The notes under the pieces are model-generated. The model was not told where the DNA came from. It searched no databases and was given only the letters and a program-made list of their open reading frames with translations. 64,000 nucleotides of DNA from contig OZ007505.1 in assembly GCA_963931865.1 (NCBI GenBank), positions 9,654,576 through 9,718,575 on the forward strand, in the 5' to 3' direction. Below, piece by piece: positions 21,231 to 32,384 of the stretch. The stretch comes from Axinella damicornis (lineage: Eukaryota > Porifera > Demospongiae > Axinellida > Axinellidae). Position numbers and translations under genes: made by a program. How positions within the stretch are numbered: the first letter of the stretch is position 1; every line of letters starts with the position of its first letter.

Positions 21231-21836
21231 AGTTGACTCAACTGGTATTTGTAAAGTGAGAGAGAGGCACGCTGTAGCTGTTCACTTGTACTGTATCGTA
21301 TTGTTCCTTTGAAGTTTTAGGAGTATGTGGAGGTGCCCAACGAGCCTGAGGGGGGAGACAATGTAGTGTTGTCCAACAAAAGACAGCGAAAGCCCAAGAA
21401 ACTGTGGAGCAGCTGTTCGTGAGATTGTATCATGTACTTGATGGTTGTGTTTCTTACATGTATAAATTTCGTACTGGTTAATGTTGTTGCTGACAATGAA
21501 TATGTGATCGCTGTTGAGATGTTTATGATGTTGATTTGTGGGCAGAACTGGGAATGCCATGCATGCATTAATTAGTTAATTACATTGCATTTGCATGCTT
21601 GAAATTGAGGTACGTATCTTCATATCTGTGTCCCTCAGCTGTTAATTGGTATTTCATGGGTATTTCACGGTAGTTTGAATAATTGGGGAATTTAACTGCA
21701 TGAAATTTCATGCAAATTACAAAGATTGTGGTACCATGAAAAGTACTTTTCATTGGATTTCATGGCCATGGATCCAGTAGTGATGGTGCGTGTCTATGAG
21801 TCTTTCATTGTTGTATTAGGAACCAATTTTCTGCAG

Positions 21837-22566
21837 ATGCAGCCAGGAGGTTTTTCCAATCAAAATGTGAAGAAGAGACTCTTAAAAACAATGAATGGCA
21901 GTCAATGTACAAGGAACAGGTCAGTCTCATTTTATGATAAGAGAAAGTGGCCTGGCACACTCTGTACATGCATGTGCAAAGTACATTGTCCATAATATTA
22001 TTTTGCAACAGACACCTTGGGATTTGTTTAGGGAGATCTCCATTCTCTTGTTACACATGTACAAAGATTGCAGCAGACTGTAATCAGCAGTGTGATTTTT
22101 GTTTTACTGAAATTGGAGTCTCGAAACACCGTTTACTGAATCGTTAACAAATGCCCAGAAAGATCTCGGGAAGAAGGTTGTTGTTAAAGAGTTCATGTCA
22201 AGCGAAGAGAATAGGGAGGAGGAGATTACTGGAGAAAAACGACAAGTGATAAATATTGAACTGTTGTGTTGGAGGGCAGCTAAGGTCAATCGCTTCTTCA
22301 AGCAGCTTGACCGCAAGGCGGGCAAGGTGCAAAGCAGGCAGTCTAAGCCGCTTGACCACAAGGCGGGCAAGGTGCAATGCAGGCAGTCTAAGCAGCTTGA
22401 CCACAAGGCGGGCAAGGTGCAAAGCAGGCAGTCTAAGCAGCTTGACCACAAGGCGGGCAAGGTGCAAAGCAGGCAGTCTAAGCAGCGAACTCCGCCTCAT
22501 GTTGCTGGCAGTCGGTCAACACGACCAAAGCCAATTGGCTTTTCTGATGGATTTACTGCCCATTGA
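21837..22566 (+). CDS. Exons of an element-type protein with a 45-bp coding minisatellite
   Basis: Exon 21837-21919 (AARRFFQSKCEEETLKNNEW, ending in GTCAGT donor) is followed after an unexplained gap by an open frame 22171-22566. This frame reads KKVVVKEFMSSEEN, a Glu-rich stretch, then NIELLCWRAAKVNRFFKQLD, then 15-residue repeats (QLDHKAGKVQSRQSK) and STRPKPIGFSDG, stop. The 'SSEE ... WR-x-x-x-V-N-x-FF-x-x-LD' order with a Pro-rich end is one I recall from uncharacterised element proteins. Its relation to the piggyBac piece at 22603 is unclear. Confidence 0.4.
22303..22482. repeat. 45-bp tandem repeat x4
   Basis: Four near-identical 45-bp units within the ORF; no spacer diversity, so not a CRISPR array. 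Confidence 0.9.
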
Positions 22567-22602
22567 GTATATTAAGGACTGCAGTAGAAACGGAGGAATC
22601 CT

Positions 22603-22920
22603 ATGTTTACCTGTGGTCGGTGGGTTGCTAAGCGAGATGTCTTATTTGTTTCAACCGTCTTCAGAAACGAGATTGAGCATATTGAGAGACGTGGTTCAGA
22701 GGGAGCACTGGAGACTGTTAGCAACCCTAAAATCATCACTGATTACAATTGCTTTATGTCAGGTGTAGACAAAGCTGATCAGCTGATGGTACATTACACT
22801 TGCGGGAGGAAATCGTACAAAAGAATATTCTAGCGCATGCTAGATCACTCCACTGTGAATGCTATTATTCTCCACAATGCTGTAGTCTCTCCAAAATCGA
22901 TTAAACCTCACTTTCTGTAG
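22603..22920 (+). pseudogene. piggyBac-type transposase fragment (core end)
   Basis: The frame reads WVAKRDVLFVSTVFRNEIEH, NPKIITDYNCFMSGVDKADQ then LMVHYTCGRKSYKRIF, stop, RMLDHSTVNAIILHNA. The 'DYN-x-x-M-x-GVDKADQ' block with 'RKS-x-K' and 'NA-x-x-L-x-N' is diagnostic for DDE_Tnp_1_7 (piggyBac) transposases. TAG at 22831-22833 replaces the expected Trp. Upstream catalytic Asp blocks and the C-terminal zinc knuckle are missing. A piggyBac C-terminus starting about where this ends lies at 40.8 kb. Confidence 0.75.
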
Positions 22921-22929
22921 GGCTGAACT

Positions 22930-23433
22930 AGCGCTAGCTGTCAGATGGTACCGTATACCATGGAGCATGGAAGACTCCAAAGAGGCTGGCAGGAAGACAT
23001 GAAGGATCCGAATTGAGTATCGAAAACTTGCAGCTATTGATATTCCCAGGAACCAAGTCAAGGACTGGCCAGGGTGGAGAAGATGCGAATATCCAGTAAC
23101 GGTACTGCCCGAGAGATCCTGTAACAGTCGAATACTGATTCACTACACTGGGAGAGTATGATGAATTAATGGAGAGAACCAGAAGATCAGGAAATTTCCT
23201 TGGTGAAAAACCAATAAGAGGTAAACTTTATTTCCATGAACTGCAGGTAAACCCCCTTATATTTTGGAATTTTGTATGTCAGTGTTGTCCTGTAGTTTAA
23301 ATGAAAGCTTTTAGTCTGTAATAAATCTGTCATTGAAATTAACAACTATGGTACTTTGTTTGGCAACAGAAGACAGATATATTCGTATGGATAAAAGATC
23401 ACCTGTTACCCAAAGCCACTTCGCGATTGGTGT
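22930..23433. other. No gene seen
   Basis: Short fragments only (for example LINGERTRRSGNF near 23165). Confidence 0.4.
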
Positions 23434-24270
23434 GTGTTATCATTATTACTGAAATGTCTGCATGTAACACGGCTGCTAGCAAGATCATCTTCTATGACAC
23501 AGAGAGAACCTGCACCAGCGAAAGAGCATACACCAGTGGAAGCAGAAGAGACGAGTGATGGATCTGGCCCATCCTCTCCCTCTTCCTCCCCATCATCTGT
23601 GTCTTTGTCCCTTTTGTCCAGTCATGGTACACCAAACAAGTCTGCCAGCTCAAGGGTGTGCTTTCTTCACTTCTATCTTTGTTCTCTTTCAGTGTATGAT
23701 CCCGTGTTTCATGCTTTGTATCCTGCAGAACCCGAAGGCTTCACCCAGAAAGGCTAAGGTATATTATGCTCAAGATTTCAGCATTATTTTTATTTCCTAT
23801 TTAATTATTCCACTTCATACAGGGGCTACCATTGACACCGAAGACTTCAAAGAATCCGAAGGCTTCACCCAGAAAGGCTAAGGTATATTATGATAAAGCT
23901 AAGAAGGTCATGGCTCAAGAAGGCTTTGTGAAAGAAGACATGCAGTTTGCATTGATAATGGATGAAATGAAGATTAAACGTGGCCTTCTGTACAGAAAGC
24001 ACACAGGAGATCTAGTGGGATTTTGTGATCTAAGCACAGTCAATCAAGACCTGGATGAACTAGCAGCTGATGTTGAATCCAACGCTACTCCGAAGTTGGC
24101 TGAACAAATGTTGACTTCATGATTCGCCCTATCTTCAGGCCGTCTCTATCCTTCATGGTTGCATCGTATGCATCACTTTGTTTATCAGGCGAAAAGCTGT
24201 ACGCCCTTGTATGGGAAGTCATTGAAGCCCTGGAATTCAGCGGACTACCAGTTGTCTCGTGTTGTTTATT
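23434..24270 (+). pseudogene. P-element/THAP9-like transposase fragment
   Basis: A Ser/Pro-rich exon (ending near 23655 at a GTGTGC donor) and micro-exon 23729-23758 (NPKASPRKAK) precede the main exon at 23823. That exon reads GLPLTPKTSKNPKASPRKAK, then FALIMDEMKIKRGLLYRKHT and GDLVGFCDLSTVNQDLDELA. 'DEMKIK-x-x-L-x-Y-x-KHTG-x-L-x-GF' is the signature of THAP9/P-element transposase cores. The frame stops at 24120-24122, while the next frame resumes FMIRPIFRPSLSFMVASYAS, consistent with loss of one base in ACTT(T)CATG. The micro-exon sequence is duplicated inside the main exon. Confidence 0.7.
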
Positions 24271-24410
24271 ATGATTATGATGTATACATGTAGCTGTACA
24301 TGTAATGCTGTAAAGTGAAGGTTGTCATGATGTTACCCAACAGAATATACAGTAAACAAAGTTAATACATAATACATGTACATAGCCATGTGATCAAGCT
24401 AAAACATAAC

Positions 24411-25190
24411 TTATGTTTCTTTCTCTGTTCCTGTTGTCTTGAGTGCTCTTCTCGTACCTTGCTTTTTAGCAGCTGCTTTCTGAAGGAGGATGTTACAACC
24501 TGCTGCGAACGAGAAGCAACGAACTGTAGCCCACAGTTCAACTACTGCTTTCAAAAGTTCTAAACTGTAGGTTTCATATTTCGCTGGGATGACAGTCGCA
24601 TTTGCTTCCCACATTTCTAGTACACAGGGGTCATCCAAGACTTCTTCTACAACCGCCGAATGAAGGTTTACAGATGGTTTAATTCTTCGGACATTCAGGA
24701 CACTTCTGGTGATTTGCTCCACTCTCTCCATCAACGAATAAACCTATGGGAGACAGAATCATATTAACACTCTCTGGCATGAGATTACATCATGGTACAA
24801 TAATAATTACCTCTGGCTTGATCTGGTACAGCCCTCCCCTCTCAATCTGCTCAGTCCATACTCGGGTGTAGTCCTCAGGCGTATCGATGTCATCTGGCTG
24901 GTGTTCGGCTCTCATTCTCCTAAGTACAAGTACAAACATCTGGTGTTTCTGCTGGATGATTTGATTCGATGATCTTTTCTTGAATTTCTTGATAAGCTTC
25001 ACAGATATGTAGCCACTCATGTAGTAAACGACATTCCGTTCTCTGAGAGTAAGAGTTGACAGATTGTTTCTACCCACTCTCTGTGATTGCTCTTCGGCCC
25101 TCAAACTGATCAATGCATGGATGACTGCTCCCGCAAGTGCGCACGGCCGTATGTTGCACGCAGGGGCGCCGTGGCCGGCCTCTGGGCGCG
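24411..25190 (-). CDS. Two-exon C-terminus of an element-type protein
   Basis: On the minus strand an exon from about 25190 to 24811 ends GLYQIKPE at a GTAATT donor. A 67-bp intron (24810-24744) follows, and the frame resumes at 24743 in phase 0 and runs to TAA at 24411. Key blocks are LTLRERNVVYYMSGYISVKL, a basic KKFKKRSSNQ stretch, RRIKPSVNLHSAVVEEVLDD, then LLKAVVELWATVRCFSFAAG and a Lys/Arg tail. 'ER-x-x-x-Y-x-x-GY-x-x-x-KL' followed by 'LW-x-T-x-R-x-F-S-F' is a C-terminal signature I recall from large cnidarian/sponge transposon proteins. The splice joint keeps frame. The upstream part is missing. Confidence 0.5.
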
Positions 25191-25461
25191 CACTGGGCAA
25201 GTAAATTCCTGCACGGCGGCTTAACCTTTGAAGTTTGAGCCGCCAGCACGTGGCTGTGCCATGATCGAGCTAGCTAGTGTCGTCCTCCACACGATTGATC
25301 ACCGTCGAGTCTGAGAGACCATTTATCTACCTCTTCACTCGTGAGTTTATACTGTATTGAGTCAGCTACACTTTCCGTAGGAAACTGATTTTCAGAAGTA
25401 ACGCATCCATGATTTTTTTTGCCTCGTTCCAATTCTGTGTTCTCCACAGATATACTCTAGC

Positions 25462-26075
25462 GATGGCGGTCAACCTAACTTTGACAGCGGAGCAAGCGAC
25501 GTTACTCACTCCGTTGTTGCAAACCCTTACAGCGGCTACTTCAGCGGCTGCTTCAGCAGTTACTTCCCGGGCTCCGACGCCATCTATGAAGCCACTGAGT
25601 CCCGCGAACGGCAGGTTAGATAAGATAGTCATTGCCCTCAAGAGACTAGCCATTGGTTTAGCGACCATTGACTTGACCTTGAGCTAGCAAGGCACTCTGC
25701 GCCACAAGCAAAAGACCAAGTTGCCTTTGCAGACTATTCCAAACAGATCAAGGAAATCGCCAAGCTTGAGAATGAGTTGATGGAGCTGACACAATACACC
25801 TCCAATCTCGAGTTGGAAGTCACCGCCATTGCTGTCCAGCTCCAAGATGGACACAACAGTCCTCTCATCAGTTGCTTGAGGCACGAGGTTTCGTCTGGGA
25901 GGAGACAGCAGGAGGATGTTGTAGGTTTAATTTTTCAGTAGTGTTTGGTGTAGTAGCTAGGTCACAGTCAGGTCTCCTATATAGGAAAAGAAGATTTCGG
26001 AGATGAAGGCCCTTTGCAAGGATGCATTCCCCACTGAGGATGGCCCTTTTGACAGGGTCATAATCTTGTGAACGT
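25462..26075 (+). CDS. Coiled-coil protein, paralogous start to 6535
   Basis: The ATG at 25462 begins MAVNLTLTAEQATLLTPLLQ, an Ala/Leu-rich helix. The first frame stops at 25685; one frame over continues as LELARHSAPQAKDQVAFADY, KQIKEIAKLENELMELTQYT and LQDGHNSPL, ending QQEDV at a donor near 25921. A further exon from 25985 (KKISEMKALCKDAFPTEDGP) ends at a TGA. The change of frame near 25675 is either a missed short intron or an indel. Heptad-like Leu/Ile spacing suggests a coiled coil. Function unknown. Confidence 0.35.
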
Positions 26076-27483
26076 GTGGCTAGATTGCGTTACGGGTGTA
26101 TGTAGCGTAATTCCGTGCGATCACATGCAAGGATGGCTTTCCGTGAAGCCAAAGAAGCTTTCAGAGGTGTGGTCACTTTGTCTCTATATCCATATGTATT
26201 GAGTCCGGGAAGAAGTAGGAAATTGGTTAGGCCAGAGCCAGTGCTGAATGCACAATCTTGCATGTACCTATTCTTAAAGTGCATACTTCCTGCCAGACCA
26301 CTTCCTAAATGTGTACCTTCATCCCTTTCGCATGTAGGTGATGCAGATATGGAAGGAAAGGTTGCCCTCACCGTACTTTGCTAAATATTCTCAAAGAAGG
26401 GGATGGGATAGACACAACCAAAAAGGGTGATGCAGTCAAGGGGGCAGACTCAAACCCGATTTTGTATTTAAAGCGTAATCCACAGATGGTATTTACAAAC
26501 TCTGCAGTGTGGTATTCAGCCAACCAAACTCCACAACCAGGAGGAAGATGTTTGGCCACTATTTACATTTCCTGACTTGCCATGCTCATGCAGCTTAATT
26601 CTCTGCAGATAACCTTATCATGTCTCCTGGTTTTCACACCCTGCTTCAGTTGTGGGAGTGGAAGATTACAGCTACGCCATTTTGACATACATCACTGGAT
26701 TGCTCTGAGAAGATCCATCTTCAAGAATGGATTCTCGGCTTATACATGTACCATTATTCTCTATGTATTTTTTAAATACCTTTTTGCTCATTAATTTTGT
26801 GACTATGGAACTGCACTTTGTTTATGCATTCATTGTGTCTTGACCTCGGCAACAATTCTTTCACTCGCGCAATGCAGAAAGAACAAGACAGTGAAGACTG
26901 CTGCAAGACAACTGCTGTCCAGCCAGTTCCCGCGTAGACAGTGTCATTGAAAATAAACATCATGAAGAGGTTTGAAATTAATAACACACGTATCCCTGCA
27001 TTCAGTTTGCTTCATGGAATGTGCCAAACCAATTAAATTACAATAGAATAGCAATAGCACAATGGGTAGTATGATTCTGCGCACACATCATACATAGCAG
27101 TAGGAGCGCACAGCAGACCTGCTATCATATGCGGGGGCATCTTGCCTGTTCAAGGAGAAAGGTGGCTACAGTATGACTCCAATTTCCAGCGAGGGCTACC
27201 AGACTCACAACAGCGAACTGTGTAGACTACTTGAACCAGGAAGGCTATGAAGGTGTTGCTCAGCTGCTTCTTCAGGCTGGGGCTAGAGTGGAGCAGGAGG
27301 CAGAGGTTAGGTGGAGGTGTCGGTCAAGAGCAAGTATGTTGTGGTGGAACACCGAACAGAAGAACAACAGCACACACACAGTCCGGAAGCACCTCGATAC
27401 TATCGCACCCACCGGTTTTCACATTGTACAAGTCAACCACTTTATCCATCTCGGTTTCACACAGCAGCATCCAACATCTCCCT
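26076..27483. other. Spacer without a supported gene
   Basis: Several short ORFs on both strands with no domain. 27330-27480 (RYYRTHRFSHCTSQPLYPSR) reads like coding sequence leading into the RAG1-like fragment and may be its N-terminal flank. Confidence 0.35.
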
Positions 27484-28177
27484 GTCTGCCTTCCAATATC
27501 CAAGCTGTACAAACATTCTGAACCGTCCAATCCTGCTGACCTTGTGTGGCAACATTAATGGTCTGCATGAGTTGCTTTGTGGCACACATGGAGGGCGATA
27601 GTGATGTGTGCCCTGGCTGTTGTAGTCACCATGAGCACGGCATTGACATTGTATATACAGAGCCCTCCTGAGTTAGTGGTGAAAAGCTGATAGGGGGACT
27701 ATACATCAGATGTGAGGGCCCTGCTCGCCAGCAGTACGTGCTTGCTGACCATCTTGCATCAGGTTGCCAACAGCACCTTCAGCTTCCACCTGACCCAACA
27801 GTTAGACAACTGCTTTCACAGAGTCCACACCCTCCTACCACAGCAGTGGAAGGAACTATTTGGCAAACAAAAGTTTGGAGCCGTTGACATTCCTCCAGAG
27901 ATGGGATTAGCCATCTTGACTTGCCATGGAACAAACTGCATCTACTAAAGAGGTAAAACACAGTATTACATAAACTACATATTTTCTTTATACTGAACAG
28001 GTGGCTAAGAGAATCGGGAGTGACAGTTGGAAGCGAAAGAAACCTGAGGAAGGTTGCACAGGAGGTGGTAGGAACAAACATAGCTTCCGAGGCTCTGCCT
28101 TTTCCTTCCCTTTGAAGAGAAGTGGTGAGGAGAAGCGGCCAGTTCCACTGTCCTACGTCCCAGACCTCATGATCTAG
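27484..28177 (+). pseudogene. RAG1-N-terminal-like element gene, copy A
   Basis: Pieces in order: a RING-like stretch (QYPSCTNILNRPILLTLCGN, then VCMSCFVAHMEGDSDVCPGC in the next frame); a second zinc module (KLIGGLYIRCEGPARQQYVL then ADHLASGCQQ); DPTVRQLLSQSPHPPTT; ISHLDLPWNKLHLLKR; a 48-bp intron (27953-28000, phase 2); WLRESGVTVGSERNLRKVAQ; and FSFPLKRSGEEKRPVPLSYV. The order matches copy B (35827-39174), including the intron position. At least three frame changes, a Tyr in place of a RING Cys and a lost second zinc-finger Cys mark it as dead. It is truncated after about 28177. Confidence 0.65.
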
Positions 28178-28649
28178 CTCTCTGAGTCAGTATGTCTGCA
28201 TGCATTGTTTCACATAACTTAGTTGTTGTGTACTTTTTCAATGTTGCCAAATCCCCTAATAGTAGCTCTGCTATTGGAACATTATCTTGCTGTTGCATAC
28301 TTTTTCTACCACCATATAAAAGCATAATGCTCTTCCTCCTTGAGGGCATAGTCTACCTATGTAAATTATAGTTGAAGTGCAAACATGTTGCGGCTTGCGG
28401 GTGGTCACTTGAAAGTAGGTGTCCAAAACCAAACAAGATGGTGGTATTTTCAGCCGTGAAAGGAGGAAAAGAAGAAAAAGGGGATTGGCTGGTTCGAATC
28501 AGTGTGCATGACTAAGCGGGTTAGTCATAAATGTACTAAAAACCACATGTATCTGCTTCAGACAACCTGTATAAACAGGTAGAGGAGCTTCCAAACTTAA
28601 TGTTTATCAGCCCATGACAATATTGCATACCCAAAACAACTTGGGGGAC
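28178..28649. other. No gene seen
   Basis: AT-rich spacer. Confidence 0.5.
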
Positions 28650-29040
28650 AATTAGCACTTTGTGTAATTGCACTTTGTAACAACTCAGGAGGCTAGCATC
28701 ACAGCTCCTCCTCTACTCAGGATGGCAGTGGCCTGGAGCTGTTGAGAACTTGCAGAGAGCCTCTACAACATGGTTGGTCATTCTAAATATAAATTACTGA
28801 TGTAACTTGAACAACTCCATTTGATTTGGCAAGTCTTTATTAACACTGCAGTCTGTCAACCTGAATGAACAGGCAGCACAAACACCTGCAAATGAGCCAT
28901 ACATCACCAGTGTGGTGATGTACTCATGGGTCAAAAGGTTCACAGTTGTTGAAAGAGACATTGTTTGCAAAGTCAAATCTGTTCATGAGGCGCAATGTTT
29001 TAATATTGCTTACCCCAAACTACTTGGGGTAAGCAATCTT
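28650..29040 (+). repeat. Dispersed repeat, pair of 16182-16560
   Basis: See 16182-16560. This copy has an additional ~45-bp segment (AATGAGCCATACATCACCAG region) and a small palindrome TACCCCAAACTACTTGGGGTA at its end. Confidence 0.75.
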
Positions 29041-29478
29041 GGGGTACCCAGTCCTTCTCACTCCAGTGTTTGTCACTTGCAATATTAACACAGTGATGGA
29101 TGCATGTAAGTGAATTGTGTGTCATATCTCCTGCACGCTTGGAGACTCTGAAAAGCGAATTTAAAAAGGTTGGTTAGTTGCTTTGTCATTTACCACCACC
29201 ACCTTATCCACCACCACCTTATCCGCCCCCACCTGTCCACAGACCTCAGATGGTATATGACATTACCAGACAATATTTTGCCTCCTCCTGCTGAGGTGGG
29301 TCAACTAAATCGGCATACACAAAGCAGAAGCGTGTATTAACAGTTATGCAGCTTCGATGGTGGACCCGAACTCACATGTGCATGTGATACCTGTGTACGT
29401 ACATCCACCCACAATTCGGAAATATGGAGATTGGAACGCAACCTGCGTCACCACGGCTGTTACGTTGCAATAATTTAG

Positions 29479-29628
29479 GACGAATCTGATGAGGAAGCTG
29501 AATATTCCTTTGATGGTGGTGTACTGGAGGTTGTGGAGAATGATATGCACACACAAGAGTTACAAGAAGTTGATGAAATCATGAAAGATGTATTCGCAGA
29601 TCTTAATGAATATGAAATCTTACTGTAA
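29479..29628 (+). CDS. Acidic terminal exon, unknown gene
   Basis: After an acceptor (AATAATTTAG) the frame codes 49 residues, DESDEEAEYSFDGGVLEVVE to DLNEYEILL, and a TAA. It is strongly acidic and open, with a minus-strand shadow. Upstream, 29193-29295 holds a Pro/Tyr-rich or His-rich open stretch (PPPPYPPPPYPPPPV in one frame) that may be another exon. No family recognised. Confidence 0.3.
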   Translation, partial: DESDEEAEYSFDGGVLEVVENDMHTQELQEVDEIMKDVFADLNEYEILL

Positions 29629-30645
29629 ATGTAAACTATCACCAGTAACTAGCAAACACTGTTGCATTGCACCTGTATATTCAGACTTCATAGGTCAGCT
29701 AGTGATCCTTCGTGCCATTTTCATTGTCTGAGCTTAGCTACAAATCTCTCAACTACTTCGAAACCATCCAATGTTCATTATCTCATCACATTTGCATAGG
29801 CTTGGAAACCCTTCCTTGGTATACCCTTTGGCCAACATGGACCACACCCAATTTCATAATTTTTCAACTGAATAGTTCCCCTATTGCTGCTGAAAGTAAG
29901 AGTGGGACACAAAAAATGTTGCCATAAATGTGATAACCTCTCAGCTACATTTTGATACCCATTTTGCCACAATACACGTGAAGTCCAGGATTTGTGCAAC
30001 TGTCTGGCTAACCTCCTCCATCCTGACTTCCCGTGAACAGGCTCCGCCTTTTCACTCCTGATCTGCAAATACTCCATGGAGGACTCCGTCCAGTCAGTGT
30101 TGGTGCTTCCATGGCCACAAGACAACGCAAGTTCCGCCCAAATCCGTTCAGCCAGCGAGCTGTTAGGGCAGGCTAAACATTCAGTTCAAAATTTCATATT
30201 TTTACGCTATTCGCCGAATGCTCACATTGCCACTTCCACGTTGCAAATAAAATACCGGAAGTTTCTACGGTAGCAGGACCATGGCTCCATGTGAGACTAC
30301 TGTCACTGCATGGGGTGCATGCATGCATGCGGTGCATGCATGCATGCGGTATTAATTTTTTCAGCCCTTTAAATTCACAGTACTGACACTACCATGCAAT
30401 CGCTGATTGACCAGCTCAGCAGTGTATCAAGCAGATTTGGATCCTGCTGGATATTGCATGTTGATGCAAGTATGGGGCTTGATCATGACTGCATATTTCT
30501 GCATGTTGTGATTACAAGTACAGTTTCACATGAATGAAAATTGCCACAATGATGAAAATTAATACTGCACAATTGTTAGCAGCTACTCTGGCTCTGAAGA
30601 GTTGGGAAAGAGACTTGTCGATCCGTGTTCGAATTCACTGTCACC
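29629..30645. other. No gene seen
   Basis: Contains a direct repeat GGTGCATGCATGCATGCGGT near 30310-30350. No supported coding. Confidence 0.45.
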
Positions 30646-30702
30646 TAGTCTCGGTCCCAGACCGAACCAACTCCATGCATAAACGGCCTGGGAAGGAGAC
30701 TA
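30646..30702. mobile_element. TAGTCTCG-family MITE, 57 bp, 9-bp TSD
   Basis: Ends TAGTCTCGGTCCCAG and GGCCTGGGAAGGAGACTA. ACTGTCACC occurs directly on both sides (30637-30645 and 30703-30711), a perfect 9-bp target duplication. Confidence 0.8.
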
Positions 30703-30861
30703 ACTGTCACCCTGCTCTTCCTGTTCATTCTCACTGCCAAGGAATTGCAGATCTTGACTATGCTCAGCACAAAACTAGGTCGGAAGAGTTGGTTGCAAGG
30801 TTTTTTTTCAGCTGTTCGCTTCTTAAGGATTCTGTACCGAGTCGTTCGACTAGTAGCCTCT

Positions 30862-31251
30862 CTAGACAGTGGATCGGGACATTGAAACTGTAACGACCTC
30901 CTCCTCATACTCTCGGCCACCTTTATAACGTGATCGACACGTGTCCATGATCCAGATATCACATAATTTGCCAAAAAACGCAAGAACATTATTTGCCAGC
31001 TTGATTTTGTGAAGATGCCTAAGTTGTTCGTTCTTGTGTGTAGGGTCAAAGACGAGACCCTTAGCGTGCTCACAGCTAAAGCAGTACGCCCTGGCGAGGG
31101 TTACATCAGAGCCTTCAGCAGCTTTAAATGGGGTGGAAAATTTTACGATGGGGAGTGCTAGGAGTTGCTGGTGAGTGTGAGTTACCCCTTCCATGCATTT
31201 GGCCGAAGTGTATTTATCTGATATGTCACTTTCGTTGTCGTATGTAGCCAT
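30862..31251 (-). CDS. Hypothetical ORF, minus strand
   Basis: An ORF of about 130 residues begins near MATYDNESDISDKYTSAKCM and continues AYCFSCEHAKGLVFDPTHKN, LRHLHKIKLANNVLAFFGKL. It is fairly protein-like, with a Cys pair, and has no strong plus-strand competitor. I recognise no family, and it could be one exon of a longer gene or chance. Confidence 0.25.
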   Translation of the reverse strand: MATYDNESDISDKYTSAKCMEGVTHTHQQLLALPIVKFSTPFKAAEGSDVTLARAYCFSCEHAKGLVFDPTHKNEQLRHLHKIKLANNVLAFFGKLCDIWIMDTCRSRYKGGREYEEEVVTVSMSRSTV

Positions 31252-31330
31252 TTCCCACAATTTGTAGGGATCTGCACTTTATCAAACGTTTTTTTGTCTA
31301 TGACATTTTAATGCTCTCTACATGTTACAG

Positions 31331-31560
31331 AAAATCGTCAGTCATCACTGGATCAGCTGACCAACATGGAAGTGACCAGAGAAGAACTTCTAGAGCAAGA
31401 TACGTAACTTGGGACTGTTCCGTGAAAGTTGTAAATTCCTTTCCAGCAATCACAGATTATATTGAACGGGAAAGGAAGCGAAGAAGAGAAGTGACATCAA
31501 AGCTCTCTCTCAGAAAGAAGCCCAACTCCCAGTGTGGAGGACATGATCTTGAAGAGCAGT
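31331..31560 (+). other. Possible charged exons
   Basis: ENRQSSLDQLTNMEVTREEL follows an acceptor at 31330. A second open stretch after 31446 reads AITDYIERERKRRREVTSKL and DLEEQ. They are coiled and charged. A further open piece near 31800 reads GDTFRVDGDDGSVVELEWTL. No family; gene structure unresolved. Confidence 0.2.
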
Positions 31561-31989
31561 ACTCGGTCAGTGCTTTGATTATCTGTAGTGCAGCGTGTGC
31601 TATACAAAGTTGTATTCTCATCAGATATGATGTACTACTGCCACATTAGAAATAGCTAAGGGCATTCTCGACAAGTCATTTCCTCTAAGCAAGATTGCGT
31701 TGAGGAAGATCTGTTCCCACAACCGGATGTTGGAGAAATGCCAGGTAGAGATCTTCCCTGATGCATCCCCAGAGTCAATCAGGAGTCCCAAAAAAATGCT
31801 GGGGACACTTTTCGTGTGGATGGTGATGATGGGTCAGTTGTAGAGCTGGAGTGGACCCTTCAAACCTATATCCGTCTCTTGTGGACTACTATTTTCAAGA
31901 CCACGTTCAACATCATTATAATACAAGACCATGTTCCAGTTCATCATATCTGAGACTAGTAGTTATATATCTATCTTGCAAGTGACGCC

Positions 31990-32137
31990 TGGCTCAAGTG
32001 ATGGGAGAGGAGAGGTCCACCACGTACGTACCTCAATCCTCCAATGGCTCTCCGAGGCAGTACAGCGAGGAAATTCAGCATCTGTACTGGGCACTACCGG
32101 CCAGTCAGCCATGTGCACCCCTGACTTTTTGTTTTAA
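31990..32137 (+). pseudogene. LINE-type 3' ORF remnant (1)
   Basis: GEVHHVRTSILQWLSEAVQR then GNSASVLGT matches the fragment at 56400-56640 (GEVKARTYLLQRLSVALQRG-NAVSVMG). The 'L-x-R-x-S-x-A-x-QRGNA-x-S' block is a C-terminal signature of a class of non-LTR retrotransposon ORFs. Confidence 0.4.
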
Positions 32138-32384
32138 CCTAAACATTCCTTGGTTTTGTAATTCTGAAACTTTTTTTACTTACTAAATTTTTATTATACT
32201 TTTCTTACTTGTAATTTTATCAGTTGCTCAATTCTGCATGCAGAATTCGTTTTCTTTAGTGACATTGCAGACCATGTTCAGTACCCACTACCACTACCAC
32301 TACCAGCCCGACTTGGCGAAGGAACATGACATCATTTTGTTCCGTTATCCATCTCACACTACACATGCCACTACTAGAGGTGCA

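Noticed and set aside
22303..22482. Regularly spaced 45-bp repeats, CRISPR-like at first glance
   Set aside because: Units are contiguous and in a coding frame with no unique spacers; the genome is animal.
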